Of a stretch of 64,000 nucleotides of DNA, positions 21,350 to 28,619 are shown piece by piece. Below the pieces are notes generated by a model that did no database searches, had not been told where the DNA came from, and worked only from the letters and a program-made list of their open reading frames with translations. Both the position numbers and the translations under genes were made by a program. Source of the stretch: Phycisphaerales bacterium (GTDB taxonomy: Bacteria; Planctomycetota; Phycisphaerae; Phycisphaerales; UBA1924); assembly GCA_020849615.1 (NCBI GenBank), contig JADLFW010000009.1, positions 186,001 through 250,000 on the forward strand. The letters run 5' to 3'. Within the stretch, counting starts at the first letter, position 1. Each line of letters starts with the position of its first letter.

Positions 21350-22729
21350 ATGCGAACTGCCATGCCGGGCCTCTCCCGTTCTGCGCTCATTCTCACCGTC
21401 GCACTGGCGACGGGCCGCGCCACGGCGCAGCCCGCGCCGGAGGATCAGCTCGCCCGACCGTCGCCGCAACAGGCAGCGTGGCAGGACCTTGAAGTCGGCA
21501 TGTTCATCCACATCGCGCCGCAGACCTGGCAGGACCGCGAATCGGATAACCTCTCCACCCCCCTCTCGGCGATCAACCCGACGAAGCTCGATACCGATCA
21601 ATGGGTCAATGTCGCCCGATCGATGGGCGCCCGCTACATCGTCTTTGTCGCCAAGCACGAGGGCGGGTTCTGCTGGTGGCCCACCGGGACCACCGAGCAC
21701 TGCATCCGCAACATCCCGTGGCGCGATGGCAAGGGCGATGTGCTGGCGGATCTCTCTAAATCCTGCCGGCGGCAGGGAATCAAGCTCGGGGTCTACCTCT
21801 CACCTCAGGACCGCACGCACGGCGTCGGCGTCGGCGGCCGGGCCAAAGACCCGGCCCGGCAACCCGAATACGAGAAACTGTTCCGCGCCCAGCTCACCGA
21901 GGTCCTGACCCGCTATGGCGAGATGGTCGAGGTGTGGTTCGATGGCAGCCTGGTCTTCGATGTCGGCGACATCCTCGCGGCCCACGCGCCCCACGCGATG
22001 GTCTTCCAGGGACCGCAGGCGACCATCCGCTGGGTCGGCAACGAGGATGGCATCGCGCCCGACCCCGCCTGGAACGCCGTGGCGCACCCCAAGCCGGGCC
22101 TGAAGTGGGGGGAGTACACTGCGGCCGATGGTGACCCCGCCGGCAACCGCTGGCTGCCCAACGAGTGCGATGCGCGGATCCGGGCGACATGGTTTTGGCG
22201 CAGCGACAACGCCGGCACGCTCAAATCGCTTGATCAGCTCACCGCCATGTACGAGCAGTCCGTCGGCCGCGGCGCCACATTGCTCCTCAACAACACACCC
22301 GACACTTCCGGGTTGATCCCCGCGCAAGACGCGGCTCGCTCCGCCGAGCTCGGCGAGCGAATCCGGATGCAGTATGAACATGCGGCCGCCGACACCTCCG
22401 GAACAGCCCGCGAACTCACCATCAGCCTCTCGGCGCCGACCACCATCGACCGGGCCGTGATCATGGAGGACATCCGACAGGGCGAGCGGATCCGCCGGTT
22501 CGTGCTCGAGGCGGACCAGGACGGAGCCTGGGTGGCGATTGCCTCCGGAACCGCGGTCGGGCACAAGCGGATCAGCACCTTCCAGCCCATCCGAACAAGC
22601 CAGATCCGGCTGCGTACGCTCGATTCGGTGGGCACACCCGTGATCCGCCGCTTCGCCGTCCACCGCCCCATTGATGCCGGCGCGCAGATGGACCCCACAC
22701 GCCCCTCCGGCACCCCTCCCGAGCCGTGA
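21350..22729 (+). CDS. exported GH29-type alpha-L-fucosidase-like enzyme with C-terminal discoidin-like domain
   Basis: A 459-residue exported glycosidase. A signal peptide (about residues 1-26) precedes a GH29 TIM barrel: DLEVGMFIHIAPQTW, GARYIVFVAKHEGGFCWWPT, RRQGIKLGVYLSPQDRT, and the nucleophile region EMVEVWFDGS with Asp198. The last about 110 residues resemble a galactose-binding/discoidin module (PTTIDRAVIMEDIRQGERIR ... GTAVGHKRI). GH29 enzymes release alpha-L-fucose; planctomycetes use them on sulfated algal fucans, though this role is inference. A GTGA overlap couples it to the GNAT gene. Confidence 0.88.
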   Translation: MRTAMPGLSRSALILTVALATGRATAQPAPEDQLARPSPQQAAWQDLEVGMFIHIAPQTWQDRESDNLSTPLSAINPTKLDTDQWVNVARSMGARYIVFVAKHEGGFCWWPTGTTEHCIRNIPWRDGKGDVLADLSKSCRRQGIKLGVYLSPQDRTHGVGVGGRAKDPARQPEYEKLFRAQLTEVLTRYGEMVEVWFDGSLVFDVGDILAAHAPHAMVFQGPQATIRWVGNEDGIAPDPAWNAVAHPKPGLKWGEYTAADGDPAGNRWLPNECDARIRATWFWRSDNAGTLKSLDQLTAMYEQSVGRGATLLLNNTPDTSGLIPAQDAARSAELGERIRMQYEHAAADTSGTARELTISLSAPTTIDRAVIMEDIRQGERIRRFVLEADQDGAWVAIASGTAVGHKRISTFQPIRTSQIRLRTLDSVGTPVIRRFAVHRPIDAGAQMDPTRPSGTPPEP

Positions 22730-23220
22730 CACAGATGACGACCCGTCAAATCCCTCTCGCGATCACCCACGCATCCGACCGAGGGGACCTCGAATCCGTC
22801 CGAAATCTGCTCCTCGAGTACGCCCACAGCCTGGGATTCAGCCTCTGCTTCCAGGGCTTTGACGATGAACTGGCGACCCTGCCGGGCCGGTACGAGGCCC
22901 CCAAGGGCCGCCTGCTGCTCGCCAAGATCGACGGCTGGCCGACCGGCTGCGTCGCGATCCGCGAGATCGCATCCGGCATCGCTGAGATGAAGCGGCTGTA
23001 TGTACCACCCCATTACAGGGGTTTTGGGATAGGAAGGGCTCTGGCTACCAGCGCCATAGATATAGCAATGGCAATAGGTTACAAATCACTGTGGCTGGAC
23101 ACGACCGCCCAGATGATCGAGGCCCGGGCGTTGTATGCCTCGTTAGGGTTTGCGCCAATCAGGCCTTACAACCAGGCTCCGCTGGGCGACATCGTTTACA
23201 TGGAGCGAGCACTTGCGTAA
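22726..23220 (+). CDS. GNAT family N-acetyltransferase
   Basis: A 164-residue acetyltransferase, GTG 22726 overlapping the fucosidase stop (GTGA); ATG 22735 is the alternative start. The acetyl-CoA loop RGFGIGRALATS sits in VPPHYRGFGIGRA, followed by the typical helix IDIAMAIGYKSLWLDT and the C-terminal ARALYASLGFAPI. The substrate is unknown. From about 22999 to 23090 the codon choice shifts sharply (several ATA, AGG, TTA, GCA, TCA codons), unlike the GC-ending codons on either side. Confidence 0.88.
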   Translation: MTQMTTRQIPLAITHASDRGDLESVRNLLLEYAHSLGFSLCFQGFDDELATLPGRYEAPKGRLLLAKIDGWPTGCVAIREIASGIAEMKRLYVPPHYRGFGIGRALATSAIDIAMAIGYKSLWLDTTAQMIEARALYASLGFAPIRPYNQAPLGDIVYMERALA

Positions 23221-23282
23221 CTTCGCAGCTTCATCATCCCACCCAAACAGGGCACCTCGTCCCCGCCGCTAGGGTGATTTCC

Positions 23283-23310
23283 TTGACAACCAGGTGCCAC
23301 ACGCTATTCT
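23283..23310 (+). promoter_or_regulatory. sigma70-like promoter for VPAP-tailed exported protein
   Basis: TTGACA (23283-23288) and TATTCT (23305-23310) are separated by 16 bases, 108 bases before the start of the exported protein gene. This is the best match to a vegetative promoter in the window. Confidence 0.6.
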
Positions 23311-23318
23311 GGGCCCTT

Positions 23319-23341
23319 GGATCCGAAATCACTTCGGATCC
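23319..23341. repeat. inverted repeat in 5' leader
   Basis: GGATCCGAA and TTCGGATCC form a perfect 9-bp inverted repeat with a 5-base spacer. It lies 9 bases after the -10 box, at or just downstream of the expected transcript start. It could be an operator or a 5' RNA hairpin that stabilises the mRNA. Confidence 0.6.
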
Positions 23342-23417
23342 AGTTTCCGACCGCAAGCAGGCCCATTGCCGGGTCTGCCGCTCGGTCTTGCAGGCTGCTC
23401 GCTCAAGGAGAGATGAG

Positions 23418-23876
23418 ATGAAGAAAACGTTGCTTGCTGCGGCCGCTGTTGCGGCCCTCGCCGGGGCGGCCCAGGCCGGTCCCTGGCAACCCTTCCAGTT
23501 CGGTGATGTTGGTTCGGTCTCCGGCCCGTTCACGATCACGCTGACGGCCGCCGAACCCGTGCTCGACGTCGTCGACGCCTTCCTGAGCGGCGACCAGTTC
23601 CGCGTCCGCGTCAGCGGTGTTGGCGACTTTGACACCAGCGTCCCGACCGTCATCGGCGACTCGAACCCCGATTACGATGCCTGCTTCACCGACCCGGCGG
23701 GCCGCTGGAGCAAAGGCTCGATCAACCTCGGCGCCGGCACCTGGTCGTTCGACATCCTCGTCACCGCGTCGCCCTTCGGCGCCGGTGGCGCGGCTTTCCG
23801 CTCCGGCGTGCCCGCTCCGGCTTCCGTCGGCCTGCTGGCCCTCGCCGGCCTGACCGCCGCCCGTCGCCGCCGCTGA
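23418..23876 (+). CDS. small exported protein with VPAP (PEP-CTERM-like) sorting tail
   Basis: A 152-residue protein. Signal peptide MKKTLLAAAAVAALAGAAQA is followed by a beta-rich domain (FTITLTAAEPVLDVVDAFL, TWSFDILVTASPFGAGGAAF) and a C-terminal tail of VPAPASVG, a hydrophobic segment and TAARRRR. That tail is the VPAP variant of PEP-CTERM, which marks proteins for sorting by exosortase and is common in Phycisphaerae. AGGAG lies seven bases before ATG 23418. The body has no recognised domain. Strong promoter and terminator signals on either side indicate an independent, probably highly expressed unit. Confidence 0.85.
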   Translation: MKKTLLAAAAVAALAGAAQAGPWQPFQFGDVGSVSGPFTITLTAAEPVLDVVDAFLSGDQFRVRVSGVGDFDTSVPTVIGDSNPDYDACFTDPAGRWSKGSINLGAGTWSFDILVTASPFGAGGAAFRSGVPAPASVGLLALAGLTAARRRR

Positions 23877-23906
23877 GGCCCGATGTCCTGCTGATTGACT
23901 GACCCG

Positions 23907-23944
23907 CACGGGCCCGGTTCACGCCGGGCCCGTGTTGTTTTTTT
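23907..23944 (+). terminator. rho-independent terminator
   Basis: The stem CACGGGCCCGG / CCGGGCCCGTG (11 bp, 6-base loop) is followed by GTTGTTTTTTT-like T-rich sequence, 30 bases after the exported-protein stop. Confidence 0.9.
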
Positions 23945-24020
23945 GCCGCCGGGCCCCGGCCGCGGGTGGGACTGCTGGGAAAGGGCACCCCAAACACCGG
24001 CAGCCGCGGCCCGGCACTGT

Positions 24021-24048
24021 GTTTTACATAACCTTTCTTATCGGACCC
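24021..24048. other. left attachment site: hybrid dif-like XerC/XerD site
   Basis: The site has 11 + 6 + 11 architecture. On the plus strand, the left arm GTTTTACATAA (24021-24031) is the inverse of TTATGTAAAAC, a textbook XerD-binding arm. The centre is CCTTTC (24032-24037) and the right arm TTATCGGACCC (24038-24048) is XerC-like. By geometry the left arm is chromosomal and the right arm belongs to the element. The centre plus the start of the XerC arm (CCTTTCTTAT) and GGAC recur at 38191-38205. Confidence 0.75.
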
Positions 24049-24072
24049 CGCACCGGCCCCGAGTCTGTAAAT

Positions 24073-24546
24073 CTAGGCGGTCGGGGGGCTTACGCGAACC
24101 GCCACGCGCCGGGTCGGGGGCTCCCATGAGTATGAAGAAATTTTGTCCGTGGGCTCATTTTGCGGCCCTAAGCCCACTCTTTCCGCCCAATGGTTGTCGT
24201 GCGGGACCGAGCGGCGGTAGATCGCGGAGCCGTCGGCGCGGCGGCCCTGCACTACCAGCGGGCGGCCCGTGTCCAGCATCGTCGGCGCGGCGTGCAACGC
24301 ATCGATCGGGATGAAGCGGTCGTGGAGGTTCCCGCCCGGCATCCCCTCGATCAGCGGCAAACGGCCCTCATCAATCAACCGCTCGATCCGCTGGCGGGAG
24401 ACCCCCAACACCCGGGAAGCCGTCGCCACGGAGACGACGCCGCCTGGGAACGCCGATAGCACGCCCCGCCACCATGACAGCGCGACCAGCCGGTCCCGCA
24501 ACTGCTCGGCGATTTGTCGGTCGGTCGGCCGTGGCACGTCGAACAT
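24073..24546 (-). CDS. helix-turn-helix DNA-binding protein (MerR/excisionase-like)
   Basis: A 157-residue protein, last gene on the left side of the element. The centre reads VVSVATASRVLGVSRQRIERLIDEGRLPLIEG in two runs, a clear helix-turn-helix of the MerR/excisionase type in which the recognition helix is SRQRIERLIDEG. After it comes a wing-like stretch (NLHDRFIPIDALHAAP). Start ATG 24546 is one choice; an upstream frame to 24600 has a Gly-rich leader. It lies next to the left attachment site, so a role as repressor or as recombination directionality helper for XerCD is plausible but unproven. Confidence 0.7.
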   Translation of the reverse strand: MFDVPRPTDRQIAEQLRDRLVALSWWRGVLSAFPGGVVSVATASRVLGVSRQRIERLIDEGRLPLIEGMPGGNLHDRFIPIDALHAAPTMLDTGRPLVVQGRRADGSAIYRRSVPHDNHWAERVGLGPQNEPTDKISSYSWEPPTRRVAVRVSPPTA

Positions 24547-24723
24547 ACGGACGCCCCCGCCCCTAGGCGGTTCCCCTGTTGAGGGTGGCCCATCCGCCAC
24601 CCATCCGCGGCCCCGGTTATAGCAATCGGCCGACCGGAAGATCCGCCGCGGCTGCAGGCAGCGGCCAACATGGGGCCTCTGCCCCCCGCCGCGCCGGAAG
24701 CCAGGGACGGCCGGGCAAGCCAG

Positions 24724-24770
24724 GGGGGAGCGGGGGCGGGGGACGCCCCCTCCCCCGCCCCCGCTCCCCC
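24724..24770. repeat. 20-bp GC-rich perfect inverted repeat
   Basis: Left arm begins GGGGGAGCGGGGGC and right arm ends GCCCCCGCTCCCCC, with a 7-base loop CGCCCCC. The arms show extreme strand asymmetry (G-only against C-only apart from two A/T pairs and two C/G pairs). Confidence 0.85.
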
Positions 24771-24789
24771 CTCCCGCTCGGGGCTCATC

Positions 24790-24813
24790 CCCGCGGCCCG
24801 AAAGGGCCGCGGG
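24790..24813. repeat. 10-bp hairpin with GAAA tetraloop
   Basis: CCCGCGGCCC, GAAA, GGGCCGCGGG: a perfect stem capped by a GNRA-type tetraloop, 20 bases after the larger inverted repeat. Confidence 0.8.
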
Positions 24814-24946
24814 TTCGCCCCGGCTTCCCCCCTCACCCCCAGCCCCCTACCCATGATGGCGCGAATCCCGTGCCACCCCCCCGCCATCTACACGCCAACC
24901 CGCGGGCCAACTTGACCCCCGCGATCCCGCCGGCCAGACTGCGAGC

Positions 24947-25177
24947 ATGACCACCCCGCCGCGACGATCGCCGATGGCCGACATTCCAACCGCTACCCGC
25001 CTCTGGATCTCGGGGATCATCATGGCGCTGGGGCTGGGGACCGCGATCGGGTACGCCACCGGGGTAGTGAGTGAGCGGGAACGCCAAGCGATGGCGCAGG
25101 CCGCCGCGGAGGCCGCCCGCGCTCAGGCCGAAGAGGACGCGAAGTGGATCCCCCTCTTCCGTATCCGCAACAAGTAA
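24947..25177 (+). CDS. small single-span membrane protein of the element
   Basis: A 76-residue protein, the only rightward gene I accept in the element. Residues about 18-42 (LWISGIIMALGLGTAIGYATGVV) form one membrane span. A charged helical tail follows (SERERQAMAQAAAEAARAQAEEDAKW). The topology resembles small phage membrane or virion proteins such as spanins or vertex proteins, but no homology can be claimed. Starts at ATG 24947 or 24974 are possible, and neither has a strong ribosome binding site. A hairpin follows the stop. Confidence 0.5.
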   Translation: MTTPPRRSPMADIPTATRLWISGIIMALGLGTAIGYATGVVSERERQAMAQAAAEAARAQAEEDAKWIPLFRIRNK

Positions 25178-25180
25178 GAC

Positions 25181-25212
25181 GGGGCCGGGCTCCCCGAAGA
25201 GAACCCGGCCCC
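25181..25212. terminator. hairpin between convergent genes
   Basis: GGGGCCGGG pairs with CCCGGCCCC around a 14-base loop, between the rightward 24947 gene and the leftward gene stream. There is no U-run, so termination is only likely. Confidence 0.4.
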
Positions 25213-25249
25213 CGCCATCATGGGCAACTGTGGTGGCGCGAACACCAAA

Positions 25250-25495
25250 TCAACTTACGTGAAGGTCGGCGGCCTCGCCCTCTGCCTCAACTCCGGGATC
25301 GCCAACGGGCTTCCTTTCGACGGCCGAAGCTACATCCGGCCCCAGCAGTTTCCGCGCGGTCGCGTCCGGCAGGTCATACGTCTTGCCGTTCACCAGCTCC
25401 ACTCTCCACCGCCCCGGCTCGCCCGTAATGCCCACGATCGCAGATTCAGAGAAGTAATACGCCCATCCGCCTGCCAACGCCTTGTAAAGTTTCAT
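25250..25495 (-). CDS. small FlbD-like domain protein (copy 1)
   Basis: An 81-residue protein from ATG 25495. Residues 1-52 follow the pattern of FlbD/SwrD-type small beta proteins: an aromatic strand (WAYYFSESAIVGI), a turn, VELVNGKTYDLP, then a short helix (DATARKLLGPDV). The last 25 residues are acidic and low in complexity. Two more genes in the element (33130 and 33457) share the same layout. It lies 28 bases after the hyaluronidase-like gene and is the last but one leftward gene. The role is unknown. Confidence 0.6.
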   Translation of the reverse strand: MKLYKALAGGWAYYFSESAIVGITGEPGRWRVELVNGKTYDLPDATARKLLGPDVASAVERKPVGDPGVEAEGEAADLHVS

Positions 25496-25523
25496 GGCCA
25501 GGATTGTACCTAGCCATCGCCGC

Positions 25524-26471
25524 TCACGCGAACGAGATCACGCACCCGCCCGACGCGCCGGCCGCGGGCTTGAGCGTGCCGTCGATCCACGTTTGCAGCG
25601 TCGCGGCGTACCCCGCCACGTGGATCGCGTCCCACCACACCAGCCCGTCAAACCCCGCCCCCTTGGCCTTGCTGTAGTACGCCTCCACGTCGCTCTCAAC
25701 CAGGAGCGACAAGTCCACCGCGGGGATGTCGGGCCGGGCCACCGCTGTGTACGCGATCGGGTAGACGGGCTTCCCCGCCGCCAGGCGGGCCGCTTCCCGG
25801 TTCACCTCATCCAACCACCGATTCCGCCGGGTCGCCGTGTGGTACCCGGTCCCGAAGAGCGCGTCATCGTCGGCCGTGCCCGCCGCCAGGGCGCACGGGG
25901 TGTAGTAACTGGGGAAGAGCACGTCGGCCGTCCCGGGCCCGTAGAACATCCACGCGAACGCCGAGTTGTGTTTCCGCTTCAGATCCACGGAGTAGTTGGC
26001 GTAGCTCATATAGGGCGTATCGAACACACCTAGGCGGGCCCGCGGCCTCAGCCGGCGGATCCGCTCGAAACTCCCCAGCATGTACGCCCGCACCGTGTCC
26101 TCATACTCGGTCGGCGTCCCGGGCCACGCGGCCTGCCCCGCCGGCGACGCCAGTTCCCACCCAAACCGCCAGTTCTCAAAGTCAAGGCACAAGAGCCCGC
26201 TGTACGCGCGATCGGCCACCAGCGTGTTCAGGGCGGCCCCCCAGCCGTCCAAGAGGGCCGCCATCGCCGCGGGGTCTCGGTACAACGCCAGCTGCGCCAC
26301 CGACCCCGCCTCGTCGTTGCTCACGTACGGGTACGGGCAATCCTGCCCGTACAGGATCACCGCATTTCGATCGACCGCCGGCCCCATCGCCAGGAGCGCG
26401 GCGTAGTCGATCCCGCTCGACTGGATCAGCAACGCGTCGGTGGAGATCATCGAGAACGACGTGAACGCCAC
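25524..26471 (-). CDS. GH56 hyaluronidase-like glycoside hydrolase
   Basis: A 315-residue protein from GTG 26471 (AGGAG nine bases upstream, overlapping the previous stop). The GH56 signature is clear: SGLLCLDFENWRFGW, where Asp97 and Glu99 match the assisting Asp and acid Glu of animal and venom hyaluronidases (DWE motif). Further family blocks are VRAYMLGSFERIRRLRPRA then LGVFDTPYMSYANY, LFPSYYTP, a GKPVYPIAYTAVA block, and the C-terminal barrel Trp in DGLVWWDA. It has no signal peptide. GH56 enzymes cut hyaluronan or chondroitin; here it is probably a virion-borne glycan depolymerase for the host surface, by inference from its position after the receptor-binding candidate. Confidence 0.8.
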   Translation of the reverse strand: MAFTSFSMISTDALLIQSSGIDYAALLAMGPAVDRNAVILYGQDCPYPYVSNDEAGSVAQLALYRDPAAMAALLDGWGAALNTLVADRAYSGLLCLDFENWRFGWELASPAGQAAWPGTPTEYEDTVRAYMLGSFERIRRLRPRARLGVFDTPYMSYANYSVDLKRKHNSAFAWMFYGPGTADVLFPSYYTPCALAAGTADDDALFGTGYHTATRRNRWLDEVNREAARLAAGKPVYPIAYTAVARPDIPAVDLSLLVESDVEAYYSKAKGAGFDGLVWWDAIHVAGYAATLQTWIDGTLKPAAGASGGCVISFA

Positions 26472-26483
26472 GGCGCGGGGCTC

Positions 26484-27293
26484 CTACAGGTTGGTGGCCC
26501 AGCTGGAGAACTGGGCCCCGGCCGCGAAGCTGATAATCCCCGTGAACCCCGTGGGGTACGTCGCGTCCGCGCTCGACGCGAGGTTCGTCGCGTTTTTCCG
26601 CCCGCGGATCGTGTTGCCCGAGCAAAAGATCCCCATCGTGTCCGCCGCCGTGATCGCGCCCGCGTACGTGCGGATGAGTGTCGGAACTCCCGCGTCGTAG
26701 CGGTAGAGCCGGTGGTTGCCCACCTCCGCCCGCATCACGTACCCCGAGAGCAGCCCGCCGGCGAACGAGAGCCGCGCCCCCACCGCCTGCGAGCCGTCCC
26801 CGGCCACCACGATGCCGATGTCGCTACGGGTGGTCGTGGTCGCGGCCGTGGACTGGTTGTACCACAGCAGCGCGGGCGGCCCGCCCGAGTCGTGCGTGAG
26901 CACATCGGTTTCAACCCACACCCCGGCAAGCTGGGTCCACCACGGCTCGAGCCCCTGATTGCGGAACGCATCGGAGTTGCCGACCGTGGAAGATGAACCG
27001 TCACCCGCGTCGCCGCTGGGCACGCCCTTGGGCGGGATACCACCGTCCCCCCCGAACGGCAGACCCGGGGGCATGGCCGCGGCCACGGCCGCGAACCACG
27101 CGGGATCCCGCCCGCCGTACTCCCCCACGATCCGCCGCCGCTTGCGCCGCTCTTCCTCTTCCTCTTCCTCTTCACGCGACCGGGAATCGTCGCCGGCGGC
27201 CCTCACAACCCCGACGGCCTCGAAGCCCGACCGGAGATCGGCGATGAGCCTGCGGGTTTCCAGCAGGGCCAGGAGGGGAGCGTAGAGGCTCAC
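26484..27293 (-). CDS. putative receptor-binding or spike protein with beta-rich C-terminal domain
   Basis: A 269-residue protein from GTG 27293 with GGAGGG seven bases upstream. An N-terminal helix of about 40 residues is followed by an eight-Glu run and RRKRRR, encoded by a tandem GAA/GAG repeat. A Gly/Pro-rich linker comes next (PGLPFGGDGGIPPKG). Residues about 115-269 form a beta-rich domain (VWVETDVLTHDSGGP, GYVMRAEVGNHRLYRYDAG, TNLASSADATYPTGFTGII) resembling concanavalin-like jelly rolls seen in phage tail or spike proteins. Its place just before the hyaluronidase-like gene supports a host-recognition role. No specific homologue is claimed. Confidence 0.6.
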   Translation of the reverse strand: MSLYAPLLALLETRRLIADLRSGFEAVGVVRAAGDDSRSREEEEEEEERRKRRRIVGEYGGRDPAWFAAVAAAMPPGLPFGGDGGIPPKGVPSGDAGDGSSSTVGNSDAFRNQGLEPWWTQLAGVWVETDVLTHDSGGPPALLWYNQSTAATTTTRSDIGIVVAGDGSQAVGARLSFAGGLLSGYVMRAEVGNHRLYRYDAGVPTLIRTYAGAITAADTMGIFCSGNTIRGRKNATNLASSADATYPTGFTGIISFAAGAQFSSWATNL

Positions 27294-27296
27294 AGC

Positions 27297-28070
27297 TCAA
27301 CCCTCCGGGCTGTTGGGGGCGAGGAAATCCGAAGTCTGCAGCTTGGCCCAGTACAGATTGATCGACGCCAGGCCCACGATCGACTTCACGGCCCCGGATG
27401 CGTTCTGGATCTGCGTGCCACGGACCACCAGGGCCACATCCAGCGTTTCGCCGTTGGTGATGCGATCGACGTAACCGGCGACGGGCACAAACTGCTGATA
27501 CTTGTTCGGGGTCGTGTCGTTCCACTTCCCGGCCGGGAACCACCGCTCGATCAGGTACTTGGGCCCGCCGGGAGCCGACAGCAGGCACGGCGCCGCGGCG
27601 TCAAGGCCGGGGAGGTACACCGCGCCGCTGCTCCACGCCCCGACCCGCATCGGAAGAGACCGGCCGACAATGATGGCCGCGCCCATCCCCAGCGTGTCGC
27701 CCCACGCCAGGGCCACCCCCGCCAGGGACGCGCCCGCCGCGGCCGAGTCGGTAGGGAGCAGGTGGAAATCCGCCCCCAGAAACCCGATCTCCTCGCCCGT
27801 GTCCTCGGGTACCCGCACACGCCGCAACCCGAAGATGGCCGACTGGCCCGCGGGCGTCGCGGTCCCGTCGGGCACCTGGATCTGATGGAAGTACACCCCG
27901 TCCGTGTCGAACGGGGGGAGCTGGCTCGCCAGCGGGCTTGGGCCGCCCCGGTGGCGCATGATGGACGCGACCTCGGCGGCGCGGGCCCGGGCCTCGGAGC
28001 TGGGCCCCGCGGCCGGGCGCACGGCCAAGCCGGCCCGGGAAAGGGAGTTGACGGGGTATCGCCCGGTCAC
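27297..28070 (-). CDS. beta-rich structural protein candidate (capsid-associated)
   Basis: A 257-residue protein starting at GTG 28070, overlapping the previous stop by GTGA. The longer frame to 28244 lies inside that gene and is rejected. A short basic N-terminus with an Ala/Arg helix (SSEARARAAEVASIMRHRG) leads into a long beta-rich body (YFHQIQVPDGTATPAG, FGLRRVRVPEDTGEEIGFLG, RSLPMRVGAWSSGAVYLPG, ETLDVALVVRGTQIQNASG). No catalytic motif is seen. It lies in a run of three similar beta-rich genes (27297, 28067, 28620) that I infer encode the particle shell. Homology is not demonstrated. Confidence 0.6.
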   Translation of the reverse strand: MTGRYPVNSLSRAGLAVRPAAGPSSEARARAAEVASIMRHRGGPSPLASQLPPFDTDGVYFHQIQVPDGTATPAGQSAIFGLRRVRVPEDTGEEIGFLGADFHLLPTDSAAAGASLAGVALAWGDTLGMGAAIIVGRSLPMRVGAWSSGAVYLPGLDAAAPCLLSAPGGPKYLIERWFPAGKWNDTTPNKYQQFVPVAGYVDRITNGETLDVALVVRGTQIQNASGAVKSIVGLASINLYWAKLQTSDFLAPNSPEG

Positions 28071-28516
28071 CTGTATTCCTTGTACCCGATGAACGCGAAC
28101 TGCCCCGAGACCGCCGTGTTGGCGAAGCTCTGCACATCGGCCTGCAGCGTCGTGCCCGGGTCGATACGGCGCTGGAGGATCGCGGGCCGATCCATCTGCC
28201 CCACATCGAAGATGAGCGGCACGCGGACCTGGGATTTGGTCCACGGGTCGGAAGTCGTGCCCAGCTTGACGCCGATCTGGTAGTGGTTGAACCAGATGTT
28301 CCCCACCCCGGCCGCCGGGCTCATGTCGCCGATCAGGCCCAGCGGCGTTCCGGCGATCGTGGTACCGACCAGGGCGTCATTCCAGAACACCGCCCGCATT
28401 CGCTCGATCACGAACCCCAGACAATCGGAATCAACCAAGGCCGATCGGACCTGCTGGCCGAGAGCGGCGATCGCGGAAAAGTCCATCGTGTAGATGTAGG
28501 GCACCTGACGCGGCAT
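28067..28516 (-). CDS. beta-rich structural protein candidate (minor capsid)
   Basis: A 149-residue protein from ATG 28516, with GAAGGAAC five bases upstream. The first 40 residues contain one helix (FSAIAALGQQVRSALVDSD). The rest is strand-rich with WFNHYQIGVKLGTTSDPW, QVRVPLIFDVGQMDRPAIL and TTLQADVQSFANTAVSGQFAF, ending GYKEYR. The balanced hydrophobic strands without a cofactor motif suit a jelly-roll shell subunit. The next gene begins within its stop codon. The function is an inference from composition and position. Confidence 0.6.
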   Translation of the reverse strand: MPRQVPYIYTMDFSAIAALGQQVRSALVDSDCLGFVIERMRAVFWNDALVGTTIAGTPLGLIGDMSPAAGVGNIWFNHYQIGVKLGTTSDPWTKSQVRVPLIFDVGQMDRPAILQRRIDPGTTLQADVQSFANTAVSGQFAFIGYKEYR

Positions 28517-28619
28517 GGTCTGTTCCTTCGTGGGGTGACTGGGTGGGCAATGGTGGGCCGGGCCCGGAAGAACCCGGCCCACCGTGGATGGCGCGGCACT
28601 CGCGTAGGCCGCCGGTGGA

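Larger units (their letters stand above)
24547..24946. other. 400-base non-coding region with strong GC hairpins (candidate origin or packaging signal)
   Basis: The only long gap at the left end of the element. It contains a 20-bp perfect inverted repeat (24724-24743 against 24751-24770) made almost only of G on one arm and C on the other. A 10-bp stem with a GAAA tetraloop follows at 24790-24813, and purine- and pyrimidine-rich stretches flank both. Such structure is common at single-strand origins and packaging signals of ssDNA phages. No function is shown. Confidence 0.55.
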
